Of a stretch of DNA of 7,871 nucleotides, positions 1 through 6,504 are shown piece after piece. The notes beneath the pieces were generated by a model, which was given only the letters and a program-made list of their open reading frames with translations, was not told where the DNA came from and did no database searches. The stretch comes from Kiritimatiellia bacterium (GTDB lineage Bacteria; Verrucomicrobiota; Kiritimatiellia; RFP12; UBA1067). The stretch lies in contig JAFRNO010000204.1 of NCBI GenBank assembly GCA_017430155.1, positions 1-7,871 on the forward strand, in the 5' to 3' direction. Both the position numbers and the translations under genes were made by a program. The first letter of the stretch is position 1; each line of letters begins with the position of its first letter.

Positions 1-1
1 G

Positions 2-2032
2 CAGGTGGCGGGCGTGGCGGGGCAGCGCCTCTCCGAGTCGCTCGACATCGAGCCGGGCGAGTACGTGGTGCACGTCGACTACGGCATCGGGCGCTTCCTC
101 GGGTCCACCGAAGTCGAGGTGGGCGACACGCGCAGCGAGGTGTTCACGATCGAGTACGCGGACGGCGGCAAGCTGCACGTGCCCGTGACGCACGCGCACC
201 TCCTCTCGCGCTACGTGGGCGTGAAGGGCGAGCAGGTGAAGCTGCACCGGCTTGACGGGCGGCGCTGGACGAAGGACAAGACGGACGCGCAGCGCGCGGT
301 GCAGGACCTCGCGGCGTCCCTTCTTGAGACGCAGGCGCGTCGCGCCGTGGTGCCGGGCTTCGCGTTCGACGTGGAGGCCTCTGGCGTGGCGGAGTTCGAG
401 GCCGCGTTTCCCTACGAGGAGACGGACGACCAGGCGCGCGCGATCCAGGACGTGAAGAACGACATGGCGCAGTCGAAGCCGATGGACCGCCTCGTGTGCG
501 GCGACGCGGGCTACGGCAAGACCGAGGTCGCGATGCGCGCCGCGTTCATCGCCGCGATGAACGGACGCCAGACCGCGCTGCTCGCGCCCACGACGGTGCT
601 CGCGGAGCAGCACTACGAGACCTTCCTCGCGCGCTTCGCCGACACGCCCATCCGCATCGAGGCGATGAGCCGCTTCCAGAGTCCCGAGGAGAAGAAAGGC
701 ACGCGCGCGCGTTTGATCTCCGGCGCCACCGACATCGTGATCGGCACGCACGCCATCCTCTCCGACCGCGTGCAGTTCCACGACCTCGGGCTCATCGTCA
801 TCGACGAGGAGCAGCGCTTCGGCGTGCGCCACAAGGAGCACCTCAAGCAGCTGCGCGCCACGGCGGACGTCCTGACGATGAGCGCCACGCCGATTCCGCG
901 CACGCTCTACCTCTCCATGACGGGCGCGCGCGACCTCTCGCTCCTGCGCACGCCGCCGCGCGAGCGCGTGGCGGTGGAGACGAAGATCGTGCGCGACACG
1001 GACGAGACGGTGCGCGCCGCGATCACGCGCGAACTCGCGCGCGGAGGGCAGGTCTATTTCCTCTACAACCGCGTCGCGACGATCAACAAGGCGGCGGCGC
1101 GCCTGCACGCGCTCGTGCCCGAGGCGCGCATCGAGGTGGCCCACGGGCAGATGCCGTCCGCCACGCTCTCCGCCAAGATGCAGGCCTTCGCGAAGGGGCG
1201 TTCGGACGTGCTCCTGTGCACGACGATCGTGGAGAGCGGCCTCGACATCCCGCGCGCGAACACGATCCTCGTGGACCGCGCGGACCGCTTCGGCCTCGCC
1301 GAGCTCTACCAGCTGCGCGGACGCGTGGGGCGCTCGGCGCGCCAGGGCTACGCCTACTTCCTCCTCCCCGCCGAGGGTCTCGTGGACGCCGAAGCGCGTG
1401 AGCGTCTCGACGCGCTGAAGCGCCACGCGGGGCTCGGCGCGGGGTTCGGCATCGCGATGCGCGACCTCGAGATCCGCGGCGCGGGCAACCTGCTCGGCCG
1501 CGAACAGAGCGGGCACATCGCCGCCGTCGGTTTCCAGCTCTACTGCCAGCTCCTGCAACGCACGGTCGCACGTCTCAAGGGCGAGCACGTGCCGGACGTA
1601 GTGGACGTGACGCTCAATTTCGACTTCCTCGACTTCTCGCCGGGGTCGGACGACGCCGACACGCTCGGCGCGTGCCTGCCCTACGACTACGTGGAGGACG
1701 AGGGGCAGCGCATGGACTTCCACCGTCGTCTCGCCGAAACGGCCACGCTCAAGGACGTGACGCGCCTGAAGAGCGAGCTGGCGGATCGCTATGGCAAATT
1801 GCCCAAAGCCGCCATGCGCCTCGTGAAGCTTGCAGAGCTTCGGGTGCTCTGCGCGCAGGCGGGCATCCGCCGCATTGACGTGCGCAAGGGACGTGCCGTG
1901 TTCTATCGCGTGAACGAGAACGGGCCGTCCTTTGTGGAGCAACTCACCGCTCCCACGCCCGAAAAACGCCTCGCCGCCCTGGCGAAACGCATTCTCCAGA
2001 TCGGCGCAGCCAAGGAGGGAGATGTGGTATAA
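2..2032 (+). CDS. mfd: Transcription-repair coupling factor Mfd, C-terminal part (5' truncated by window)
   Basis: Mfd is a cytoplasmic ATP-dependent DNA translocase that pushes stalled RNA polymerase off DNA lesions and recruits UvrA. The window holds 676 residues of a protein usually about 1100-1200 long; the frame is open to the left edge, so the true start and the UvrB-like N-terminal domains lie upstream. Visible in order: a CarD-like RNA-polymerase-interacting domain (VVHVDYGIGRF near the start); helicase motif I GDAGYGKT (nt 500-523); motif II DEEQ (803-814); motif III SAT (881-889); TTIVESGLDIPRAN; motif VI QLRGRVGR (1310-1333); the TRG region with RDLEIRGAGNLLG; and the C-terminal D7 domain (LPYDYVEDEGQRM onward). 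DEEQ, the CarD-like module and D7 together separate Mfd from RecG. It ends at TAA 2030-2032, which overlaps a promoter-like TATAAT. No frameshift seen. Identification is firm. Confidence 0.97.
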   Translation, partial: QVAGVAGQRLSESLDIEPGEYVVHVDYGIGRFLGSTEVEVGDTRSEVFTIEYADGGKLHVPVTHAHLLSRYVGVKGEQVKLHRLDGRRWTKDKTDAQRAVQDLAASLLETQARRAVVPGFAFDVEASGVAEFEAAFPYEETDDQARAIQDVKNDMAQSKPMDRLVCGDAGYGKTEVAMRAAFIAAMNGRQTALLAPTTVLAEQHYETFLARFADTPIRIEAMSRFQSPEEKKGTRARLISGATDIVIGTHAILSDRVQFHDLGLIVIDEEQRFGVRHKEHLKQLRATADVLTMSATPIPRTLYLSMTGARDLSLLRTPPRERVAVETKIVRDTDETVRAAITRELARGGQVYFLYNRVATINKAAARLHALVPEARIEVAHGQMPSATLSAKMQAFAKGRSDVLLCTTIVESGLDIPRANTILVDRADRFGLAELYQLRGRVGRSARQGYAYFLLPAEGLVDAEARERLDALKRHAGLGAGFGIAMRDLEIRGAGNLLGREQSGHIAAVGFQLYCQLLQRTVARLKGEHVPDVVDVTLNFDFLDFSPGSDDADTLGACLPYDYVEDEGQRMDFHRRLAETATLKDVTRLKSELADRYGKLPKAAMRLVKLAELRVLCAQAGIRRIDVRKGRAVFYRVNENGPSFVEQLTAPTPEKRLAALAKRILQIGAAKEGDVV

Positions 2033-2033
2033 T
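2025..2033 (+). promoter_or_regulatory. Extended -10 promoter before the histidine kinase gene
   Basis: TGGTATAAT (2025-2033) is a perfect extended -10 element (TGn plus consensus TATAAT). It lies across the last sense codons and the stop codon of mfd. No convincing -35 is present at 16-18 bp upstream, which is common for extended -10 promoters. The ATG at 2041 begins 7 bases after the hexamer, about where transcription would start, so the kinase mRNA may be leaderless. A near-identical motif (TGGTAGAAT) stands in the same place before the glycosidase gene at 4086, which raises confidence that both are real. The GC-rich surroundings make a chance TATAAT less likely. Promoter function is inferred from sequence only. 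Confidence 0.6.
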
Positions 2034-2040
2034 GGGCGTA

Positions 2041-3309
2041 ATGAACAAAGGCCTCAAGTTACAAGTCTTCCTTTCCGTCGCGCCCGCGATCCTGCTCGCG
2101 TGCGCGGGATTGTGGCTGCTTACGCACGTGGTGCGGGACGTCGCTGCGAACCGGGAGGCGTTTGAAGACATGCGAAACGAGCGCTGGAAAGCGCTCATGC
2201 ACGACGTGCAGGGCCAGCTTCGCCGGAAGTCGGACGTCAAGCGCGAAGCCGTGCTGCGGCAAGTGCTGGCGGACGAACCTTACGCGCAGGCCGCGTTCTT
2301 CTGGCGGAAGGGCGAAGGGCTGGTCTGCAACGTGGACGTTCCGCCTGACCTCGCGAAGCAGTTTCCCCCGGACTTTTCGTGGAAGGAGAAGGGACAGACG
2401 CCGCGTCAGCGCGCTCTGCAGGCATACGGCGACTACTTGGTCGCGTGGCAGCGCATTCAGGGCGAGAAGGAGGTGGCAGGCGTGCTTGTGGGGAATCCGG
2501 AGCGCCTGCCGTTCGACGATCCCTCGATGCTTTATGGCATCGCTGGCTGTTTCGTGGCGCTCGCGCTGCTTGTTGCCGGCGCGGGTACGTGGCTGCTTGT
2601 GCGTGCGGCGCGTCAGGCGCGTCAGGAGGCGCTGACCAAGACGAACTTCGTGTCGCTTGTCTCACACGAGCTCAACACGCCGCTCACGGCGATCATCCCC
2701 TACGCGGACATGCTGCGCAAGGGGCAGATCACGGTCGAGGAGGAACGGCAGGAAGCGTATGACGTGATCGCCGACGAGTCGGTGCGTCTGAAGGCGCTCG
2801 TCGCGGAGCTGCTCGACTTCTCGCGGCTGGAACGGCGCACGAAGAAGTTCGCGATGACGGACTTTGACGTGGCCGAACTCATACAGTCCGTCGTGCGGCT
2901 CATGCGCGGGAGGTTCCCCGACGGCGCGCCGACCGTTTCGGCCGAGGCGCCCCTGCGTGTACATGCCGATGCGGACGCAGTGAAGGCGATCCTTGTCAAT
3001 CTGCTCGACAACGCCGCGAAATACGCGCCCGGTGCGCCGGTGGAGGTTGCCGCCGAAAAGGACGAGCACGGCGTGCGCGTGGAGGTGCGCGACCGTGGGC
3101 CGGGGCTCTCGTCCGAGGGCCTGCGCAACGTCTTTACGCGTTTCTGGCGGGCGGACGACAGCACCACGGCGTCCGTGGGCGGCTTCGGCCTGGGGTTGAC
3201 GATCGCGCGGTCATATGCGCGGGAGATGGGCGGCGACCTCACGTGCGCGGCGCGCGCGGAAGGCGGCACGGTTTTCACGCTGGCACTCAAGGAGGCAGGA
3301 AATGGCTGA
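2041..3309 (+). CDS. Membrane sensor histidine kinase
   Basis: This is the sensor of a two-component system: it autophosphorylates on His and passes phosphate to the regulator encoded next. The 422-residue protein has a membrane segment at about residues 9-30, an extracytoplasmic region of about 130 residues that I do not recognise, and a second membrane segment at about 165-187. It then goes almost directly, without a visible HAMP domain, into the HisKA domain with H209 in SHELNTPLTAI. The ATPase domain shows the N box (N320, N324 in NLLDNAAKY), G1 box (D351 in DRGPG), F box (FTRFWRADD) and G2 box GGFGLGLT (380-387). All catalytic motifs are intact. An ATG at 2032, overlapping the mfd stop by one base, would add MGV. 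I prefer 2041 because the extended -10 would start transcription near it, and the AAGGAGG at 2012-2018 is too far from either start (13 or 22 bases). The stimulus is unknown. Confidence 0.93.
   Translation: MNKGLKLQVFLSVAPAILLACAGLWLLTHVVRDVAANREAFEDMRNERWKALMHDVQGQLRRKSDVKREAVLRQVLADEPYAQAAFFWRKGEGLVCNVDVPPDLAKQFPPDFSWKEKGQTPRQRALQAYGDYLVAWQRIQGEKEVAGVLVGNPERLPFDDPSMLYGIAGCFVALALLVAGAGTWLLVRAARQARQEALTKTNFVSLVSHELNTPLTAIIPYADMLRKGQITVEEERQEAYDVIADESVRLKALVAELLDFSRLERRTKKFAMTDFDVAELIQSVVRLMRGRFPDGAPTVSAEAPLRVHADADAVKAILVNLLDNAAKYAPGAPVEVAAEKDEHGVRVEVRDRGPGLSSEGLRNVFTRFWRADDSTTASVGGFGLGLTIARSYAREMGGDLTCAARAEGGTVFTLALKEAGNG
3289..3295 (+). promoter_or_regulatory. Shine-Dalgarno site setting the response-regulator start
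   Basis: AAGGAGG, a strong anti-16S match, sits 6 bases before the ATG at 3302 and inside the 3' end of the kinase gene. It fixes 3302 as the start of the regulator rather than the upstream in-frame ATG at 3215, which would add 29 residues ahead of the receiver domain's first beta strand. Confidence 0.8.
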
Positions 3310-4012
3310 CATCTTGGTTGCGGAGGATTATCCCGCCACGCGGAGCGCGCTGCGCACGCTGTTGAAGTCCGCCGGGCACACGGTGCGCTTCGCCGTCAAC
3401 GGCGAGGAGGCGCTGGCGCAAGTGGCGCTGAAGCGTCCCGACCTGCTGCTCTTGGACGTGATGATGCCGAAGAAGAGCGGCTACGAGGTGCTGGGCGAGA
3501 TCCGCCGCACGGACGCCGCGCTGCCGGTGATCCTGCTCACGGCGAAGGGCGAGAAGTCCGACGTCATCTTGGGACTTGGACTCGGTTCCGACGACTACAT
3601 AAAGAAGCCCTTTGACAACGACGAGCTGCTCGCGCGCGTGTCGGCCGCGCTCCGCCGGGCGGAGGTGTCGGCCGCGCCGAACGCGACTCGTGAGGCCACG
3701 TCCGAGGCGGGCGACTTCACGTTTGCGTCCTTCCGCGTGGAGGCGAAGGGCCTCCGTCTCATTGACGCGCGCGGGCGCGTGAAGGACCTGTTCGTCAACG
3801 AATACAAGATGCTCCGCCATCTTGCGCGCCATCCGGGCGAGGCGGTGAGCCGCGACGAGCTGCTGAAGGTGTTGTGGGAAGACGAAACGTATTTCGGCAC
3901 CACGCATTCCATCGACCAGGCGATCTGTCGTCTGCGCGCGAAGCTCGGGCCGGCGGGCGCGTGCATCGAGACCGTCTACCGTGCGGGCTACCGCTATGTT
4001 CCCCCGAAGTAA
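3302..4012 (+). CDS. OmpR/PhoB-family response regulator
   Basis: This is the DNA-binding partner of the preceding kinase, 236 residues long, normal for the family. The receiver domain (about 1-120) has the acidic pair E8-D9, phospho-acceptor D52 in LLLLDVMMP, T80 and K102 in IKKPF, so phosphorylation should work. A short linker (about 121-140) leads to a winged-helix output domain (about 141-236) with the typical segments VNEYKMLRHLARHPGEAVSRDELL and the C-terminal hairpin VYRAGYRYVPP. The gene overlaps the kinase by 8 bases (stop TGA at 3307-3309), implying coupled translation at near-equal levels. No direct repeats that would serve as its binding site were recognised nearby, so its targets, including whether it controls the glycosidase unit downstream, are unknown. 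Confidence 0.95.
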   Translation: MADILVAEDYPATRSALRTLLKSAGHTVRFAVNGEEALAQVALKRPDLLLLDVMMPKKSGYEVLGEIRRTDAALPVILLTAKGEKSDVILGLGLGSDDYIKKPFDNDELLARVSAALRRAEVSAAPNATREATSEAGDFTFASFRVEAKGLRLIDARGRVKDLFVNEYKMLRHLARHPGEAVSRDELLKVLWEDETYFGTTHSIDQAICRLRAKLGPAGACIETVYRAGYRYVPPK

Positions 4013-4085
4013 GGGAAAGCCCGCTCGCGCTTGTCGCGTCCATTCGGTCTTTACGCCGACGCGGGGAGTATGGTAGAATAAGGCC
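4013..4085 (+). other. Intergenic gap holding a promoter, no clear terminator
   Basis: This 73-base gap separates the two-component genes from the glycosidase unit. It has no stable hairpin followed by a T run, so I see no intrinsic terminator; read-through or Rho-dependent termination is possible. Its 3' half contains the promoter-like elements listed separately. Confidence 0.6.
4050..4079 (+). promoter_or_regulatory. Extended -10 promoter before the glycosidase gene
   Basis: TGGTAGAAT (4071-4079) is an extended -10 with 5 of 6 matches in the hexamer. TTTACG at 4050-4055, 18 bp upstream of the hexamer, matches 4 of 6 bases of the TTGACA -35 box. The ATG at 4086 begins 6 bases after the hexamer, so transcription would begin at or very near the start codon, giving a leaderless or nearly leaderless mRNA. 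The arrangement copies the one before the kinase gene at 2041. Assigned by sequence pattern only. Confidence 0.6.
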
Positions 4086-5198
4086 ATGAAAAGAAAAAAT
4101 GACTGGATGCGCACGGCCGTGGCCGGCGCGTTGATGTGTACCTGTGCGGCTGCCGCGACAAGCGCGGCCCTCCCGACTGGGACAACGGGCGTCTCGCCCG
4201 TTGTCGACGCACGGCCGTGTTCCAACATCCGCTTCGAGCCGTTGTCCCGCCTGATGCTCTACGGCGACACGACGCGGCTCGGGCGTCCGTTCGCGAAAGA
4301 CCCGACCGTGATCCGCCACAACGGCAAGTACTTCATGTACTACAGCGAGTGCGGCTACGCCAAGGGCCGTGCGCCCAAGGACCTGCCAAAGTACCGCACG
4401 TGGTGGTGGGGCGGCATCGCGACCAGCACGAACCTCGTGGACTGGACGCGCGTCGGCAACATCGCCGTCGAGGGCGCGCCGGAGACCGTGGGGTGGGTCG
4501 CGCCGTGCGTGAAGAAGTTCGACGGCAAGATCCACATCTTCGCGCAGGGACACGACGCGCGCGGCGTCGACGCGCCCAAGGACAAGGCGCCGAACAAGCT
4601 CAACGTCCTCTGGCACGCGACGAGCGACGACGGCATCCACTTCAGGAGCGAGACGGACAAGCCGGCGTTCATCGCGAAGAACGAATGGTCGCTCAACCGC
4701 GCCATCGACGCGGAGGTCTACCGCGTGGGCGACCGGATGATGCTCATGTTCGCCACGCGCGAGCATCCCACCGCCAAGATCCAGATGCTCGGCATGGCCT
4801 GGGCCAAGTACGGCAGCGCATACGGCCTTTCCGACTGGCACGAGCTGACGGTCAAGGCGCCTTTCTTCAAGCCCGACCTGCCGTGGGAGATGAAATGCAT
4901 CGAGGCGCCGACCGTGATCCGGCGCAAGGGCATCTGGTACATGTTCTACGCGGGCGCGTACAACCACGAGCGCCAGCAGATCGGCGTGGCGTGGTCGGCG
5001 GACGGCGTGAACTTCACGCGGTGGCGCGACGAGCCGGTGTTCCCGCACGGGCCGGAGGGGTCGTGGAACGCATGGGAGAGCGGACACCCCGGCGTCTTCG
5101 AGGACGACGACGGACAGGTCTACCTCTTCTTCCAGGGCAAGGCGACGCTGAAGGGCGACTATCGCCTGTCCTGCGTGAAGGTGAAGTTCGAGGATTGA
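4086..5198 (+). CDS. Exported GH43-like five-bladed beta-propeller glycosidase
   Basis: Predicted secreted or periplasmic glycoside hydrolase of the GH43/GH32-type beta-propeller superfamily, 370 residues. A Sec signal peptide fits residues 1 to about 27 (KRK start, hydrophobic core, AAATSA end); C18 and C20 are not in a good lipobox. Residues about 29-44 are encoded partly by a perfect hairpin repeat and look like a linker. The propeller follows, with blade motifs KDPTVIRHNGKYFMYYS (D72), AIDAEVYRVGDRMMLMF (D208), EAPTVIRRKGIWYMFYAG (E273) and HPGVFEDDDGQVYLFFQ near the end. D72, D208 and E273 match the base, pKa-modulating Asp and acid Glu pattern of GH43 enzymes. Exact family and substrate cannot be told; GH117 or an unclassified relative are alternatives. 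It starts a probable operon, 25 bases before an MFS transporter, which suggests a role in using an external carbohydrate. The start may be leaderless; only a weak AAGG lies upstream. Confidence 0.82.
   Translation: MKRKNDWMRTAVAGALMCTCAAAATSAALPTGTTGVSPVVDARPCSNIRFEPLSRLMLYGDTTRLGRPFAKDPTVIRHNGKYFMYYSECGYAKGRAPKDLPKYRTWWWGGIATSTNLVDWTRVGNIAVEGAPETVGWVAPCVKKFDGKIHIFAQGHDARGVDAPKDKAPNKLNVLWHATSDDGIHFRSETDKPAFIAKNEWSLNRAIDAEVYRVGDRMMLMFATREHPTAKIQMLGMAWAKYGSAYGLSDWHELTVKAPFFKPDLPWEMKCIEAPTVIRRKGIWYMFYAGAYNHERQQIGVAWSADGVNFTRWRDEPVFPHGPEGSWNAWESGHPGVFEDDDGQVYLFFQGKATLKGDYRLSCVKVKFED
4181..4205. repeat. Perfect hairpin, REP-like palindromic repeat inside the glycosidase gene
   Basis: GACAACGGGCG (4181-4191) and CGCCCGTTGTC (4195-4205) are exact reverse complements separated by TCT, giving an 11-bp stem with a 3-base loop. 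It lies in frame and encodes part of TGTTGVSPVVD between the signal peptide and the propeller. The complementary strand reads TGETPVVPVG in one frame, a peptide string I recall from dispersed hairpin repeats in Verrucomicrobia- and Planctomycetes-related genomes. It is therefore best read as a copy of a dispersed REP/MITE-like element tolerated in a linker. Only one copy is present here and no transposase is nearby, so the mobile origin is inference. Confidence 0.6.
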
Positions 5199-5223
5199 TC
5201 GGTTGAAGGAAGGAATCCGTATC

Positions 5224-6504
5224 ATGAAGGACACTGAACAAGGGACGTCTCCGAACTACAAGTGGTTCGCCCTCCTGCTTCTGTGGGTGGCGTTCTTCCT
5301 CCAGCAGGGCACGCGGCAGATCTATTCCGCCACGCTGCCCTCCATCCGCACGAGCTTCGGCGTGTCAAACGCCGCGATCGGCGTGGTGGGGACGGTGTTC
5401 ACGTTCATGTACGGAATCTGCGTGCCGTTCGCCGGCATCGCCGCGGATCTTTTCCGTCGCAAGTGGATGGTGACGATCGGCGTGGCCGTGTTCTGCTGCG
5501 GCATCTTCTGCAGCGGCTTCGTGAGCACGGTCGGATTGCTCATCCTCATGTATGGCGTCTTGAACGGTCTTGGCCAGACCTTCTATTACCCCTCCGCCAC
5601 ATCGCTCATCTCGCAACTCCACAAGGATACGCGCGCGACTGCGCTTTCCCTCCTCCAGGTGGGGCTCTACCTCGGCATCATCGGATGCTCGTGGGCGAGC
5701 GGCTGGATGGCCGAGGGCGGCGCCGAGGGTTGGCGCACGCCGTTCATTCTGTTCGGCGGCATCGGCCTGGCGTGGGCCGTGGCGCTCGCATTCCTGTTGA
5801 AGGACACGAATCCCGCGCCCGTCGTCGGCGCGCCGCAGAAGGCCTCCGCGATCGAGGCCGTGAAGGCGATGGTGGGCAAGCCGAGCGCCCTGTTGCTCGC
5901 GCTTGGCTTCGGCATGATGGTGTATGTGGACAGCGGATTCAAGACGTGGATGCCGGACTACCTCAAGACCTCGACGGTCTTCGTATCCGACTTCAAGGCC
6001 ATTTCCGATCGCCTGCCGTGGCTGAAGGGCGCTCCGGCGCTGTTCGCAGTCGTCTGGCATTACCTCGGGGCGCTCGTGGGCGTGATGGTGGCGAGCCGCG
6101 TGTCCGACCGCCTTGTGAAGTCCCGTCCCGGCATCCGCATGGAGATGAACATCCTCGGACTCGCGCTCGCCGTGCCGTTCATCTGGTGGATGGCGCACGC
6201 CAATACCCTCCTCGGCTGCTGCGTAGCGATGGCGCTCTTCGGCGTGTTCCGCGGCGTATACGACTCGAATCTCTTCGCCTCGCTCTTCGACGTGATCAAG
6301 CCCCGGTACCATGCCTCGGCGGGCGGCATCATGCTCTGCTGCGCGTTTATCTTCGGTTCGTCCTCTTCCACCGTGCTTGGATGGATGAAGGGGCGGTTCG
6401 GCATGCAGACAGGTCTCGCGTCCCTCGCGGGGTTCTACCTCGCGGGCGCGCTCGTGATTCTCGTTGCGCGCCTCTGTTTCCTCAGGAAGGACTACGAAGG
6501 ATGA
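5224..6504 (+). CDS. MFS transporter, probable sugar or organic-anion carrier
   Basis: Major facilitator superfamily carrier in the cytoplasmic membrane, 426 residues, the usual length for 12 membrane helices. The first helix begins near W14. Motif A of the first half is seen as AGIAADLFRRKW (about 70-81) in the loop after helix 2, with a related copy SRVSDRLVKSRPGIRM in the second half. A hydrophilic stretch (KDTNPAPVVGAPQK, about residues 193-206) marks the central cytoplasmic loop. The ATG at 5224 is chosen because GAAGGAAGGA (5205-5214) sits about 9 bases upstream; an in-frame TTG at 5203 would overlap that site. The gene follows the glycosidase by 25 bases and overlaps the exonuclease by 4. 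Context suggests import of a product of the glycosidase; the substrate cannot be read from the sequence. OPA/ACS-like subfamilies are possible. Confidence 0.9.
   Translation: MKDTEQGTSPNYKWFALLLLWVAFFLQQGTRQIYSATLPSIRTSFGVSNAAIGVVGTVFTFMYGICVPFAGIAADLFRRKWMVTIGVAVFCCGIFCSGFVSTVGLLILMYGVLNGLGQTFYYPSATSLISQLHKDTRATALSLLQVGLYLGIIGCSWASGWMAEGGAEGWRTPFILFGGIGLAWAVALAFLLKDTNPAPVVGAPQKASAIEAVKAMVGKPSALLLALGFGMMVYVDSGFKTWMPDYLKTSTVFVSDFKAISDRLPWLKGAPALFAVVWHYLGALVGVMVASRVSDRLVKSRPGIRMEMNILGLALAVPFIWWMAHANTLLGCCVAMALFGVFRGVYDSNLFASLFDVIKPRYHASAGGIMLCCAFIFGSSSSTVLGWMKGRFGMQTGLASLAGFYLAGALVILVARLCFLRKDYEG

Noticed and set aside
1832..1852. Hairpin GCAGAGC / GCTCTGC with 7-base loop
   Set aside because: It lies deep in the mfd D7 coding region, has no T run, and is short enough to be chance in GC-rich DNA.
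3215..3301. N-terminal extension of the response regulator from ATG 3215
   Set aside because: It reads the kinase gene out of frame (Arg/Ala-rich), and the strong Shine-Dalgarno at 3289 plus the receiver-domain start MADILVAEDY fix the start at 3302.
4036..4062. Possible stem GCGTC...GACGC in the intergenic gap as a terminator
   Set aside because: Only 5 bp of stem with a large loop and no downstream T run. It overlaps the likely -35 region, so terminator function is unsupported.
3287..4228. Antisense ORF of 313 codons whose N-terminus contains TGETPVVPVG
   Set aside because: That string comes from the hairpin repeat; the remainder mirrors the response regulator. No start signal or domain supports it.
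3795..5234. Long antisense ORF (479 codons) across the glycosidase gene
   Set aside because: The product is Arg/His/Ala-rich low-complexity text with no motif, as expected from the complement of a GC-rich gene. The + strand gene has clear domains.
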